64,000 nt of DNA, taken from NCBI GenBank assembly GCA_963204725.1, contig CAUJHH010000054.1, positions 62,001 through 126,000 on the forward strand, given 5' to 3'. Made by a program: the position numbers and the translations under genes. The DNA is from Planctomycetota bacterium (GTDB taxonomy: Bacteria > Planctomycetota > Phycisphaerae > Phycisphaerales > UBA1924). The notes beneath the pieces are model-generated. The model searched no databases. It had not been told where the DNA came from and was given only the letters and a program-made list of their open reading frames with translations. This document shows positions 25,005 through 34,753 of this stretch, piece after piece (the first letter of the stretch is position 1; every line of letters begins with the position of its first letter).

Positions 25005-25865
25005 TCAGACCAGCTTGAGTGCGTAGAAGATAGCGGTGAAGACGAGGTCCGCGATCACGATGGCGACCACGGACTGCACGACGGTGCCGGTGGTGGCATT
25101 TCCTACGCCGGCCGCGCCTCCCGTGACCTTCAGGCCATTGCCGCAGGCGATGAGGCCGATGAGCGCGCCAAACACGGTTGCCTTCATGGTGCCGGTCAGG
25201 AAGTCGACGAGCTTTGCTTGGTTGAGCGTGTTATCGATGTAGGTGGTGACAGGGATGTCCAGCACGAGCACCGAGACCGCCATCGCGGAGAGGATAGAGA
25301 CGAGACTTGCGATCACGCCCAAGGCCGTCATGCTCACGATGGTCGCGAAGACACGGGGAACAACGAGGAACCGAACGGGATTCAGGGCGTGTGCCTGCAG
25401 AGCCTCGACCTCTTCGCTCACGACCATAGTGCCGATCTCGGCGGCGATGGATGCGCCCGCGAAGCCGGTGAGCACGATCGCACCGATCAGCGGTCCGAGT
25501 TCGCGCAGCACCGCGACCCCCACGATGTTGGCGACGAGATCTCGCTGCCCGAAGCCGTCGAGTGGCGGCGCCAGCTGGAGCGCCAGGATGAGCCCGACAC
25601 AGCCGGAGACCAGGCTGACGATGAAGATCGAACGCACTCCCACACGCACGATCTGCGTGATGAGCGCCGAGTTGCCCTTGCGCACCTTTCGATCGGTGAA
25701 GCCCCGGGCGAACCACTTGGTGGCGGACGTGAAGAGCAGCATCAGGTCGCCAATGTGCCCCAGAAGGCCGAGCAGGCGATCGCCGATCGCGTTGAGCGTG
25801 CCGACCACGACCCCGAGCAGTCGGGGGGCGGGTCGCGATGCCGAATCAGGGTCGGTTGGTGCCAT
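25005..25865 (-). CDS. MlaE-type ABC transporter permease
   Basis: 286 residues with five to six membrane segments. The family signature region is present: LQLAPPLDGFGQRDLVANIV, VLRELGPLIGAIVLTGFAGASIAAEIGTM, VSEEVEALQAHALNPVRFLVVPRVFA and FGALIGLIACGNGLKVTGGAAGVG (each only partly quoted from a longer match). MlaE-like permeases move phospholipids or hydrophobic compounds between the membranes. The partner ATPase (MlaF) and substrate-binding protein (MlaD) are not in the window. It follows a STAS protein by 29 bases, reminiscent of the STAS subunit MlaB, but that STAS gene is paired with an RsbW-like kinase. Confidence 0.9.
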   Translation of the reverse strand: MAPTDPDSASRPAPRLLGVVVGTLNAIGDRLLGLLGHIGDLMLLFTSATKWFARGFTDRKVRKGNSALITQIVRVGVRSIFIVSLVSGCVGLILALQLAPPLDGFGQRDLVANIVGVAVLRELGPLIGAIVLTGFAGASIAAEIGTMVVSEEVEALQAHALNPVRFLVVPRVFATIVSMTALGVIASLVSILSAMAVSVLVLDIPVTTYIDNTLNQAKLVDFLTGTMKATVFGALIGLIACGNGLKVTGGAAGVGNATTGTVVQSVVAIVIADLVFTAIFYALKLV

Positions 25866-25894
25866 GCGTCGGGCTCGAGTGTGCGAAACGGGGA

Positions 25895-26242
25895 CTACGA
25901 GCCGATCGCGTCGTCGAGCGATGCCACAATGTTGAAATAGTGGTGTAGGCGGGCGATCTCGAAGAGCGCTTTCACCTTCTGGTTCATGGCGCAGAGAACG
26001 AGACGGGTGCTGTTGTTCTTTGCGTTCTTCATCGCCTCAACCAGCGTCGCGAGGCCCGAGGAATCCATGTATTCGACGCTCGCGAGATTCACGACCAGTG
26101 TCTTGGGCCGGTCACCCTGCACAGCGCGGAGCGAGTTGCGCAGTGCGGGAGAGCGGCTCATGTCGAGGTCGCCCTTGGGCGATACGACCACGGCGGTGTC
26201 TCGTTTGTCGATCTGAATGTCTATCGCCGAGGCCTCAGCCAT
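25895..26242 (-). CDS. STAS-domain anti-sigma factor antagonist-like protein
   Basis: 115 residues from ATG 26242. A single STAS domain with TAVVVSPKGDLDMSRSPALR and the phosphorylatable-serine motif VEYMDSSGLATLVEA. In SpoIIAA/RsbV proteins the Ser in DSSG is phosphorylated by the partner kinase, which controls binding. The adjacent upstream gene encodes an RsbW-like kinase and overlaps it by eight bases, so a partner-switch pair is likely. A second possible role is as an MlaB-like subunit of the permease encoded 29 bases downstream. Confidence 0.88.
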   Translation of the reverse strand: MAEASAIDIQIDKRDTAVVVSPKGDLDMSRSPALRNSLRAVQGDRPKTLVVNLASVEYMDSSGLATLVEAMKNAKNNSTRLVLCAMNQKVKALFEIARLHHYFNIVASLDDAIGS

Positions 26243-26723
26243 GATTGCACCCCGTACACGAAGCGGATGAAGGAGCAGACCCGGCACTGTCGGAGACTCC
26301 GACCTTCTTCGCCATCGTCAGTCGCATCCCGACCTCGCCTCGCTTCTCGTATCGTACCTCATCCATTACTTCTTTGATGATGTGGACTCCGAGGCCGCCC
26401 GGGCGGACGTCTTCGAGGTCTCGACTCTTGATCACGTCGGGCTCGACCTGCTTGGCCTCGTCCTCAATCACGATACGGAGCAGGTCCGGCTTGTCTGCGG
26501 GTCCTTCTGGGAAGATGCTCAGCCAGATCGGGCGATCCGACTGGCGCTCATAGCCGTGTCTGATGACATTGCAGAGGGCCTCATCGACGGCGAGCGCGAT
26601 CTGGCAGCACGCCATCTCATCGAAGGAGAGCCGCTTCGCGACGGCGGCGACCAGCTCTCGCGCACCGCACAGATAGAGCGGATTGCTCAGCATCTCCAAA
26701 CGGACATGGGGTTTTTCGCTCAT
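26235..26723 (-). CDS. RsbW-like anti-sigma factor serine kinase
   Basis: 162 residues with a GHKL (HATPase) fold. The N box is QIALAVDEALCNVIRHGYE, and the following segment has IVIEDEAKQVEPDV where RsbW proteins have the DxGxG region, then LEDVRPGGLGVHIIKEVMDEV, the typical GGLGL-like ATP lid. Such kinases bind a sigma factor or other target and phosphorylate a STAS antagonist. No sigma factor gene is next to it. It is cotranslated with the STAS gene. The C-terminal ~15 residues, which include two Cys, are an unusual extension beyond the fold. Confidence 0.87.
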   Translation of the reverse strand: MSEKPHVRLEMLSNPLYLCGARELVAAVAKRLSFDEMACCQIALAVDEALCNVIRHGYERQSDRPIWLSIFPEGPADKPDLLRIVIEDEAKQVEPDVIKSRDLEDVRPGGLGVHIIKEVMDEVRYEKRGEVGMRLTMAKKVGVSDSAGSAPSSASCTGCNHG

Positions 26724-26756
26724 GCATGATCCCCGGACGGCTTGCGCCCCATGATC

Positions 26757-27119
26757 TCACGAACCCTTCACCCCGCTCACCGAAACCTCGTTCGGGAGCG
26801 ACCTTTGCTCGTACCACTCTACCCAGCGATCCGCCGCGTGCCTTCGTTCGGATTCAGGAGCAGCGAAATCATATCCAAGTGTCTGTCCCGTAAGACGTTC
26901 CAACGTTCCGATTGCCGTCAGACGCACCGCGCTGTCGTCCGAGTCGAGCGCGGCGATCAGGTTCGGGATCTTCGACGTGTCATTCGTCGCAGCGACTTCG
27001 AGCATTGCCTCGATCCTGCCGGTCGGGTCGTAGGAATCGATCCCGCGAGGAATTGGCTTGGTGCACGCGCTCGCGAATGCGAGGGGCACGGAAAGGACGT
27101 ACACGAAGACTGTGGCCAT
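26757..27119 (-). CDS. Small HEAT-repeat lipoprotein
   Basis: 120 residues from ATG 27119 (GTG 27125 also possible). The N-terminus is a signal sequence ending in a lipobox-like FASAC, so a lipid anchor is likely. The middle holds HEAT-type helices ([20 protein letters not shown], then [15 protein letters not shown]), and [13 protein letters not shown] follows. This 'LERLTGQ-GYD-W' arrangement is frequent in planctomycete proteins. Its role is unknown; HEAT repeats bind other proteins. It is divergent from guaA. Confidence 0.75.
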   Translation of the reverse strand: MATVFVYVLSVPLAFASACTKPIPRGIDSYDPTGRIEAMLEVAATNDTSKIPNLIAALDSDDSAVRLTAIGTLERLTGQTLGYDFAAPESERRHAADRWVEWYEQRSLPNEVSVSGVKGS

Positions 27120-27265
27120 TCTCACAACTTGGATGGTACCCGGTCACACGCGGATACGCCCGGTCCGAACTCCGAACGTCCGAGAACCGGGCTTGGACCG
27201 GCGAGGGTTGGTTCCTACGCTTGCCCCTTCCCTCGGCTCGGGCCGACACTCTCAAGGAGCCTTCG

Positions 27266-28828
27266 ATGGCGCAGCGCGTTCACGATGAACTCGTCACGGT
27301 ACTCGATTTCGGGTCCCAAACCGCGCAGCTGATTGCTCGGCGCGTTCGGGAAGCGGGCGTCTTCTCGATGATGGTGCGCCCCGACATCCCTGCGAAGGAA
27401 CTGCTCGCGATGGCTCCCAAGGGGATCATCCTGTCGGGCGGCCCCTCAAGCGTCTATGAACCGGGCGCGCCAAAGTGTGATCCAGCGATCTTTGATCTTG
27501 GCATTCCGGTGCTCGGGATCTGCTATGGCATGCAACTGGCCTGCCACACACTCGGCGGGAAGGTCTCGCCCGCGGGGCATCGCGAGTTCGGACGGGCCAA
27601 TCTCACCGTCAGCGATCGCAGCGGCCTCTTGGCGGCGATCCCCGGGAAAACGAGCGTGTGGATGTCGCACGGGGATCAGGTGACGGGACTGGGCGAGGCG
27701 GGGTTTGAGACGCTGGCGAGCACGCCGACGTGTCCGCAGGCCGCGGTTCGTCTGCTCAAGGGAGGCCGGAGGTTCTTCGGCGTGCAGTTCCACCCGGAAG
27801 TCACGCACACGCCCCACGGCGGCGAGATCATCCGCAATTTCCTGTTCGAGGTGTGCGGGTGCTCCGGCTCCTGGAAGATGGCGGACTTTGCGAAGCAGGA
27901 GATCGAGCACATCCGTGCAAAGGTCGGATCCGAACGGGTCATTTGCGGCCTCTCCGGGGGCGTGGACTCGTCCGTTGCTGCGGTGCTGCTGCACGAGGCC
28001 ATCGGGGACCAACTGACGTGCGTGTTCGTGGACAACGGCCTGCTCCGCAAGAACGAGCGGGAGCTTGTGGAAGCGACGTTCAAAGACCACTTCAAGATCG
28101 ATCTTCGGGTCGCTGAATCGTCGGAGGCGTTTCTCGGCGATCTGGCGGGTGTGACAGACCCTCAGGAAAAGCGGAAGCGGATCGGGGCGCGGTTCATCAA
28201 GGTGTTCGACGAGGCGTCGGATTCGGTAGGGAACGCCAAGTACCTGGCGCAGGGGACGCTCTACCCCGACGTGATCGAGTCCGGGCACGGGCACGCGGGA
28301 CAGTCGGCGAACATCAAGCTCCACCACAACGTGGGCGGCTTGCCCGCGGACATGAGGTTCATGCTGATCGAACCGCTCCGGGACCTCTTCAAGGACGAGG
28401 TCCGGCAGCTCGGCGAGGTGCTCGGCCTGCCATCACAGATCGTCTGGCGTCACCCGTTCCCTGGCCCGGGGCTCGCGGTGCGCGTCCTCGGCGAGGTCAC
28501 GAAGGAGCGGCTGGATGTTCTGCGAGACTGCGATGAGATCCTGCTGGAAGAGATCGTTGCCAACGAGCTCTACCGGCGGACGAGCCAGGTCTTCGCGGTG
28601 CTGCTGCCCGTGAAGAGCGTTGGTGTGATGGGAGACGGAAGGACCTACGACAGCGTCGTGGCGATTCGGGCCGTGGAGACGCAGGACTTCATGACTGCGG
28701 ACTGGGCGAGAATCCCGTTCGATGTGCTGGCGACGATCTCGAACCGGATCATCAATGAGGTGCGCGGCGTGAACCGTGTTGTGTACGACATCTCGAGCAA
28801 GCCGCCCGCGACCATCGAGTGGGAATAA
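27266..28828 (+). CDS. guaA: GMP synthase (glutamine-hydrolysing) GuaA
   Basis: 520 residues from ATG 27266; upstream in-frame sequence lacks homology. The class I glutamine amidotransferase domain has Cys86 ([10 protein letters not shown]) with FHPEV for the catalytic His/Glu. The ATP-pyrophosphatase domain starts with [20 protein letters not shown], and [13 protein letters not shown] lies in the XMP-binding part. The C-terminal dimerisation domain ends in KPPATIEWE, as expected. It converts XMP to GMP with glutamine and ATP. The length is standard. Confidence 0.97.
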   Translation: MAQRVHDELVTVLDFGSQTAQLIARRVREAGVFSMMVRPDIPAKELLAMAPKGIILSGGPSSVYEPGAPKCDPAIFDLGIPVLGICYGMQLACHTLGGKVSPAGHREFGRANLTVSDRSGLLAAIPGKTSVWMSHGDQVTGLGEAGFETLASTPTCPQAAVRLLKGGRRFFGVQFHPEVTHTPHGGEIIRNFLFEVCGCSGSWKMADFAKQEIEHIRAKVGSERVICGLSGGVDSSVAAVLLHEAIGDQLTCVFVDNGLLRKNERELVEATFKDHFKIDLRVAESSEAFLGDLAGVTDPQEKRKRIGARFIKVFDEASDSVGNAKYLAQGTLYPDVIESGHGHAGQSANIKLHHNVGGLPADMRFMLIEPLRDLFKDEVRQLGEVLGLPSQIVWRHPFPGPGLAVRVLGEVTKERLDVLRDCDEILLEEIVANELYRRTSQVFAVLLPVKSVGVMGDGRTYDSVVAIRAVETQDFMTADWARIPFDVLATISNRIINEVRGVNRVVYDISSKPPATIEWE

Positions 28829-28852
28829 GCCGGAACCGGGTGGCGTTGCCGA

Positions 28853-30850
28853 TCAGAACAGCTTGGCGGCGAAGACGGCGTCGAGGATGCCCATAAGCGC
28901 CGCACCCGCGATGATACCTGCGCAGATCGGCTCGTGGTTCTCGACCCAGATGGGCTTTGGAGCGTCCGGGTTCTTGGGCTTGCGGCCGACGCCGAGGAAC
29001 CAGAAGATGATCGCGCCCGAGGCCATCGCCAGGACGTAATCGAAACTGATCACGAAGGAGAGACCGATCGCGACTGGGGAGAGCGGGAACTTGCCCTTGG
29101 TGAAGATTCGTCCAAGCTCGAGCGTCAGACCGACGATTGCGCCGACGATCGCGGCGTAGAGCACGCTCGTCGGGAGCGAACCGAGGCCATGTGTGAGCGC
29201 CTCGGCAACGGCCTTCCAGATCGTCGCTGCAGGCATGGGGAAGTCACTGCTCTGGATGTTCGCGATCGTCGAGGCAGTCGTGTCTGCGGTCGAGAGATCC
29301 ACGGCCGAGTTGCCCTTCACGAACAGGATGAAGAAGAGCGGGATGCTCGCCAAAGATCCCGCAAAGATGCCGATGATGTGCCCGATCGCCTGCTGGCGGG
29401 GCTTGGCCCCGAGCATGTAGCCGGGCTTGATGTCCATGAGCAGGTTGGAGGCGTTCGAAACGACCTCTGCGGTCAGACTGGCCGTGGCGAGGTTTGTCTG
29501 GATGTTCCCCTTGGCCACCACGCCATAGAAGAGCTGGGTGACCTTGCTGGTCGCGCCGACGGGCGTCGTACCCGTCAGGGCGGTCGAGCTGGCGGCGACG
29601 AGCGCGAGAATGAACGCGAGGGGGAGCCCGAGCAGGCAGACCCACCATGTCACGCCGAAGAACGCCTGCGCCATGAAGGCCGCGATGACGCTGATCACCG
29701 GAACGCCCACGAGCGAGATCCAGAGCGGAAACTCGATATGGCCGAGCACGTCTGATCCGGGTTTCTTCTTGCCCGAGAGCGCGGAGAACGCCGCAACAAA
29801 GGCCTGCGGCTTGGCGAAGAGCGCGGTGAACGACGCGAAGACCATGCAGGCGACGCCCGGCCAGAGGGCCCATGTCGTGATCGTGCGGAAGTTGTATTCC
29901 GCGTCGTTTCCTGCCACAGAGCCGCTGACCGGAACGATCTGTTCTGCGTGGATCATGATCGGCGCGAGGATCGCGTAGTTGATCAGCCCGCCGATGAGCA
30001 TCGACATGCCGGCCTTGATGCCCATGAGACCGCCCGCGCCGATGAGCGCGAACTCGAGCGTGGGATTGATGGTGAGCTGGCGGATATCGATGCCGCCGAT
30101 GGTGGGACCGTTCGCCGATCCCGTGATCTTCATCCACCCGGCCGCGATCAGGTCGCCGAGTTGCTCGGGGAATGTGACGACCTCACCCTTGAGCTTGAGG
30201 AGCCCGTGCTGCACACGCTCCTGGATCGAATGGGCCTGGATGAACTTCAGAAACGCGGCGACCCCCGCGGTGATGATGAGCACCCGGGCCTTCACCATGC
30301 CAGCAGCCGCGTCCGAGGTGTGGAGCGCGTCGAGTACGACGCCGCAGGCACGGCCCTCGGGGAACGGATGTTGCTCGTCGTTGATGAAGCGTCGCTTCAT
30401 CGGGAACGCGAAGAGGACGCCCAGGATCGAGACGACGACGTTCCACGCCATCATCTGCCACCACGGGATCATGTGGCCGCTGACGATCATGTACGCAACC
30501 AGCGACGAGATCAGAGGGGCAGTCATGTAGCCCGCGCTGGTCGCGATGGACTGCACACAGTTGTTCTCGAGGATCGTGAACTCCTTGGCGAACCCCGTGG
30601 ACTGGAGCACACGGAAGAACGCGAAGGAGAGGATCACCGACGTGATGCCGACGCCCAGAGACCAGCCGGTCTTGGCGCCAACATAGAGATTGGTAGCGGA
30701 GAGGATGCCGCCGAGCATGAAGCCCATGAGCGCGGAGCGCAGGGTGAGCTGGGCCATGTTCCCCCGGAACACGTTCTCCAGCCACCAGCGGTCTTTCTGC
30801 TCAAGGGACCAGTCACGAATCTGTTCATCGTTCAGTTGCTTCAGCGACAT
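28853..30850 (-). CDS. OPT family oligopeptide-type transporter
   Basis: 665 residues with about 14 membrane segments. The N-terminus resembles bacterial OPT proteins: LTLRSALMGFMLGGILSATN, then GAKTGWSLGVGITSVILSF and LENNCVQSIATSAGYMTA. Later segments include FPEGRACGVVLDA, the GxG-type loop, and GATSKVTQLFYGV followed by NIQTNLATASLTAEVVSNASNLLMD-like text. OPT transporters are proton-coupled and carry peptides, glutathione or metal chelates in other organisms. The substrate here is unknown. It is convergent with guaA (24-base gap) and divergent from the symporter gene. Confidence 0.92.
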   Translation of the reverse strand: MSLKQLNDEQIRDWSLEQKDRWWLENVFRGNMAQLTLRSALMGFMLGGILSATNLYVGAKTGWSLGVGITSVILSFAFFRVLQSTGFAKEFTILENNCVQSIATSAGYMTAPLISSLVAYMIVSGHMIPWWQMMAWNVVVSILGVLFAFPMKRRFINDEQHPFPEGRACGVVLDALHTSDAAAGMVKARVLIITAGVAAFLKFIQAHSIQERVQHGLLKLKGEVVTFPEQLGDLIAAGWMKITGSANGPTIGGIDIRQLTINPTLEFALIGAGGLMGIKAGMSMLIGGLINYAILAPIMIHAEQIVPVSGSVAGNDAEYNFRTITTWALWPGVACMVFASFTALFAKPQAFVAAFSALSGKKKPGSDVLGHIEFPLWISLVGVPVISVIAAFMAQAFFGVTWWVCLLGLPLAFILALVAASSTALTGTTPVGATSKVTQLFYGVVAKGNIQTNLATASLTAEVVSNASNLLMDIKPGYMLGAKPRQQAIGHIIGIFAGSLASIPLFFILFVKGNSAVDLSTADTTASTIANIQSSDFPMPAATIWKAVAEALTHGLGSLPTSVLYAAIVGAIVGLTLELGRIFTKGKFPLSPVAIGLSFVISFDYVLAMASGAIIFWFLGVGRKPKNPDAPKPIWVENHEPICAGIIAGAALMGILDAVFAAKLF

Positions 30851-31003
30851 AGGTCCGCCAGTCTAGGGAAAGCCGTGCCCGGCTGCAAAGGGCTATGCGG
30901 CAACTCGCCACAAAGGGGGTCCGGTGGTGCAGTCGAACGCCGCGTCCGAACCGATACAACCACACGGTGTCGACGCTGCACCAGCCGAGGTCCCCGCTCT
31001 CCC

Positions 31004-32650
31004 ATGGTCTCCCGCTTTGGCACGCTTGATTGGATCGCACTGGGCACGTATGCGCTGGTGTTGATCGGCACGGGATGGTGGTTCTCGCGGCGCAAGCAGT
31101 CATCTGCGTCCGATTACTTCCTGGGCGGACGTTCGATGCCCGCCTGGGCGGTCGCAGTCTCCACCGCGGCAACAGCGATCTCCGCCGCAACCTTTGTCGG
31201 CGTGCCCGAAGTGGCATATGCGGGCGATCTCACGTATCTGGCGGCGAACATCGGCGCCGTCCTGGCGATTCTCGTCGTGGCGTTCCTCTTCATTCCGGCG
31301 TTCTACAGGGCGAATGTGACCACCGTCTACGGGCTGCTGGAGCAGCGGCTCGGACCGGGGGCTCGGACCGCGGCTTCGATCGCGTTCCTGATTGGACGGG
31401 TTCTTTCTTCCGGGGCCAGGGTCTATATCGCGGCCATTCCAGCGGCGATGGTCATCTGGGGCGACGCTCCGGCGAGCGGCAATGCCACCCACCTGATTGC
31501 CTCGATCGTGATTCTCACGGTCATCGGGATCGTGTACACCCTCATCGGAGGGGTGCGGTCGGTCATATGGACCGACATCGCTCAAACCGTTGTCTTTGTG
31601 ACTGCGGCCTCCGTTGTTCTGTGGCTGCTCTTGACAAGGATCGACGCCACGATCCCGGAGATATGGCGAACGCTCGCCGAATCACCGACCGTGTCGGGCA
31701 CGACGAAGGCGACGGTGATCTCGCTCTCGACCGACCCTGCCAACCCATACACGCTCTGGGCGTCGGCCATTGGAATGATGCTGTTCTATCTGGCGGCGTA
31801 TGGCACCGATCACGACATGGCCCAGCGGATGCTGACCTGCAAGAGCCCCGCTGCCGGCGGGAGGTCGGCGATCGCAGCGGTGCTGATGCAGATTCCGCTG
31901 ATCGCGATGTTCCTTGCGATTGGATCGCTGCTCTGGGTCTTCCATCACCGACCTGACTTGGTTTCACCGGGCCGGGATGGGGGTGTCGCGGTGCCACCGG
32001 CGGGCAGCCGCGTGTTCATTGCTTTCATCGTGAATCATGGCCCGGCTGGGCTCTCTGGGTTGACGATCGCGGGGCTGTATGCGGCGACGCTCTCGACACT
32101 GAACTCGGGGCTCAACGCGATGGGGGCATCGCTGTACTCGGATATCTTCCTGCCTCTCCGCGCCAAGCCCAACCGTGGCGCCGGACGCGCTGCGCCGGCG
32201 CAGCGTGAGGTGCGCGCGGGTCGTGCTTTCGTTTCGCTCGCCGGTGTCGCCGTCGGCGGTTTCGCGTGTCTCTGCGTTTGGTGGCAGAGAGCGGATGGAA
32301 GGACACTCATCGACCTGGCGCTCGGGGTGATGACCTTCGCGTACGCCGGGCTGCTGGCCGTCTTCCTCACCGCAATCCTGACGAAGCGGGGCAACTCGAT
32401 CTCGGCGGTGCTGGCGATCGCCGCCGGATTCGTGACAGTTGCGGCCTTGCAACCGGCCTGGATCGGCACATGGACCGCGTGGGTTCCACCTCTGGCCGCG
32501 ACCCCGACCATCGCGGACGACTGGCGATTCGGCGAGCTGCGGCTGGCGTTCCCGTGGCAGCTCATGATCGGCGTTGCGGTCTCGTTTGCGGTGTGCGTGT
32601 GCGGACGACGCCGGGCCGTCACCACCCCCACTACCGTTCCAGCGACCTGA
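31004..32650 (+). CDS. Sodium:solute symporter, likely muropeptide sugar uptake
   Basis: 548 residues from ATG 31004, with about 13 membrane segments typical of the SSS family (DYFLGGRSMPAWAVAVSTAA, GLTIAGLYAATLSTLNSGLNAM). The second motif matches the sodium-binding segment of the family. Because anmK follows after 8 bases and murQ after that, the natural substrate may be N-acetylmuramic acid or its anhydro form. In Tannerella forsythia a symporter of this family (MurT) lies beside murK and murQ and takes up MurNAc. That comparison is established; applying it here is inference. Confidence 0.88.
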   Translation: MVSRFGTLDWIALGTYALVLIGTGWWFSRRKQSSASDYFLGGRSMPAWAVAVSTAATAISAATFVGVPEVAYAGDLTYLAANIGAVLAILVVAFLFIPAFYRANVTTVYGLLEQRLGPGARTAASIAFLIGRVLSSGARVYIAAIPAAMVIWGDAPASGNATHLIASIVILTVIGIVYTLIGGVRSVIWTDIAQTVVFVTAASVVLWLLLTRIDATIPEIWRTLAESPTVSGTTKATVISLSTDPANPYTLWASAIGMMLFYLAAYGTDHDMAQRMLTCKSPAAGGRSAIAAVLMQIPLIAMFLAIGSLLWVFHHRPDLVSPGRDGGVAVPPAGSRVFIAFIVNHGPAGLSGLTIAGLYAATLSTLNSGLNAMGASLYSDIFLPLRAKPNRGAGRAAPAQREVRAGRAFVSLAGVAVGGFACLCVWWQRADGRTLIDLALGVMTFAYAGLLAVFLTAILTKRGNSISAVLAIAAGFVTVAALQPAWIGTWTAWVPPLAATPTIADDWRFGELRLAFPWQLMIGVAVSFAVCVCGRRRAVTTPTTVPAT

Positions 32651-32658
32651 GGGAGACC

Positions 32659-33759
32659 ATGTCGATGGAACGACGACTGGTGGTCGGTTGCATGACGGGC
32701 ACGAGCATCGATGGGATCGACGCCGCACTCGTAGCGATCGAGGGACGCGGTCTTGATCAGCGACCTCTGATCGTGCGCGGGATCTCACGCCCGCTGGGCA
32801 GCCTCGCGTCCGGCCTTCGCGAAGCGGCGGACCAACGGCCGCTCACCGCGGCGCGGTTCAGCGAGCTCGCGCACGAGCTTGCCATGGCGCACGTGAGAGC
32901 GATCACGGAACTCTTGAGCGGCGACCGATGCGACCTGATCGCAGTCCACGGCCAGACGATTGTTCATGCGCCACCGCTCTCCTGGCAGATCATCAATCCC
33001 TCTCCCATTGCGCACCACTTCGGCGTGCCGGTGGTGTACGACATGCGTGCCGCCGATCTATCCAGCGGCGGTCAGGGCGCACCGATCACACCCATCACCG
33101 ACGCGATCCTGCTGCGGGAGTATCCGTCGCGGGCAGCTGTCGTGAACCTTGGCGGCTTCTGCAACGTGACGACGGGTGTCGGCCGGACGGAGCGAGGGCT
33201 GGACACGGCCATGATCGGGGGGAGAGATGTGTGTGCGTGCAATCATGTGCTCGACACCGTGTCTCGCGCCGCTCTGCATCAGCCCTACGACGAGGGCGGT
33301 GGGCATGCGCTCGCCGGCTCGGTCGACCCCGAAGCGCTCGATGGCCTGCTCGCGATTCTCAATGAGCAGTCGATGTCGGGACGCTCGCTCGGAACCGGCG
33401 ACGAGGTGTCGGGCTGGATCGAGGCCCACCTCACCCGGGTCAAGCCGAACGATCTGGCCGCCACGGCCTGCGCCGCCATCGGACGCGCGGTCGCCGAATC
33501 GGTCCGGGACGCGGAGACAATCCTGCTCGCTGGAGGGGGGACGCGGAACATGGCACTCGTGAAGGCGATCCGACTCGCGGCTGTTCCGGCAGGGGTTCGA
33601 TTCGCAGATGAGGCCGGGATCTCCAGCACCTATCGGGAGCCGGTCGCCATCGCGATCCTCGGCTCGCTCTGTCAGGATCGTGTGCCGATCACGCTGCCGC
33701 AGGTCACCGGCGGTGGCTCGGTGCCGCCGCCACTCTCCGGCTGCTGGGTGCTGCCATGA
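32659..33759 (+). CDS. anmK: Anhydro-N-acetylmuramic acid kinase AnmK
   Basis: 366 residues from ATG 32659. The N-terminal VVGCMTGTSIDGIDAALV is the AnmK phosphate-loop signature. VHGQTIVHAPP, then VVYDMRAADLSSGGQGAPITP and VVNLGGFCNVT are further family motifs, and LAGGGTRN is in the ATP-binding part. The enzyme opens and phosphorylates 1,6-anhydro-MurNAc to MurNAc-6-phosphate, which MurQ then splits. It lies between the symporter and murQ and overlaps murQ by four bases (ATGA), so the three are one operon for peptidoglycan recycling. Confidence 0.95.
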   Translation: MSMERRLVVGCMTGTSIDGIDAALVAIEGRGLDQRPLIVRGISRPLGSLASGLREAADQRPLTAARFSELAHELAMAHVRAITELLSGDRCDLIAVHGQTIVHAPPLSWQIINPSPIAHHFGVPVVYDMRAADLSSGGQGAPITPITDAILLREYPSRAAVVNLGGFCNVTTGVGRTERGLDTAMIGGRDVCACNHVLDTVSRAALHQPYDEGGGHALAGSVDPEALDGLLAILNEQSMSGRSLGTGDEVSGWIEAHLTRVKPNDLAATACAAIGRAVAESVRDAETILLAGGGTRNMALVKAIRLAAVPAGVRFADEAGISSTYREPVAIAILGSLCQDRVPITLPQVTGGGSVPPPLSGCWVLP

Positions 33760-34712
33760 GCGACCCACACTCTGAACCATCCGGCCGCGCGTTGCCCGAT
33801 CGGTCATGGGTAACGACCGAGCAGCGAAATCCGCGTTCCATGAGGTTGCACGAAGCGACAGTTGCGGAGTGCGTGGACCTGATCACGGACGAGGACCAAC
33901 GAGTCCATCAGGCGATGCTCCAGGCCGGGCCCGCCTTGACACTGCTGATTGAGAGCGTCCTGCCGGGGTTCCTGCGTGGGGGACGAATCGTTTATGTCGG
34001 TGCCGGCACGTCCGGCCGCCTCGGCGTGCTCGACGCGTCGGAAGTCCCTCCCACGTTCCAGCTTGATGCGGACCGGATCATCGGGATCATCGCAGGAGGC
34101 GACCGGACGCTCCGGAAATCGTCGGAGGGCGCGGAAGACGATCCCCAGGGCGCGAGCGAGGATCTCCGGCGGCTCGGGCTGACAGCCGACGACTCGATCA
34201 TCGGAATCGCTGCGGGCGGCACCACGCCGTATGTTATTGGAGCACTTGCACTTGCGAGAGATTTCTCGCCACTGAGCGTCTCCGCGTTGCTCACCTGCGC
34301 GAGCGTTCCCAAGCCGCCATCCGCGAGCCATTTGGTTGTGCTGGATACCGGTCCCGAGATCCTGACGGGGTCGACTCGGATGAAGGCGGGCACAGCAACC
34401 AAACTGGCCCTGAACACAATCTCGACGACGCTCATGATCCAGCTCGGCAAAGTCTACGAGAACCTGATGGTGGATCTCCGAGCGACGAACGACAAGCTGA
34501 CCGACCGTGCCGCGCGGATTGTGTCGACAGTCACGGGGATCGATCGCCAGACCGCGCTGTTGCTGGTCGCGGCGGCGCGCGGGTCGGCGAAGGCCGCGAT
34601 CGTGATGCACAGCCTCGGTGTCGATGTCGGCGTTGCAGAGGCCCGATTGGAGCAAGCCCACGGGCGCCTCGACGTTGTGTTGTCCGAAGCCCCGCCGACC
34701 CGATCAATATGA
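33756..34712 (+). CDS. murQ: N-acetylmuramic acid 6-phosphate etherase MurQ
   Basis: 318 residues, starting in the anmK stop. The SIS-type sugar-binding region shows RIVYVGAGTSGRLGVLDASE, and the downstream motif GPEILTGSTRMKAGTATKL is the family signature. The catalytic Glu lies in the DASEVPPTF segment. It cleaves the lactyl ether of MurNAc-6-phosphate to give GlcNAc-6-phosphate and lactate. Substrate comes from AnmK, so together they recycle anhydromuropeptides from the cell's own or external peptidoglycan. Confidence 0.95.
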   Translation: MSDPHSEPSGRALPDRSWVTTEQRNPRSMRLHEATVAECVDLITDEDQRVHQAMLQAGPALTLLIESVLPGFLRGGRIVYVGAGTSGRLGVLDASEVPPTFQLDADRIIGIIAGGDRTLRKSSEGAEDDPQGASEDLRRLGLTADDSIIGIAAGGTTPYVIGALALARDFSPLSVSALLTCASVPKPPSASHLVVLDTGPEILTGSTRMKAGTATKLALNTISTTLMIQLGKVYENLMVDLRATNDKLTDRAARIVSTVTGIDRQTALLLVAAARGSAKAAIVMHSLGVDVGVAEARLEQAHGRLDVVLSEAPPTRSI

Positions 34713-34753
34713 GAGGTTGGTCGACCCAGAATCGGCTTTTTGCGGGGCCTCTC

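Noticed and set aside
26912-27265. Upstream extension of guaA
   Set aside because: No match to GMP synthase; guaA homology starts at ATG 27266 and the extension runs through the HEAT lipoprotein gene on the other strand.
29948-31003. Upstream extension of the symporter open frame
   Set aside because: Antisense to the OPT transporter gene; real homology begins at ATG 31004.
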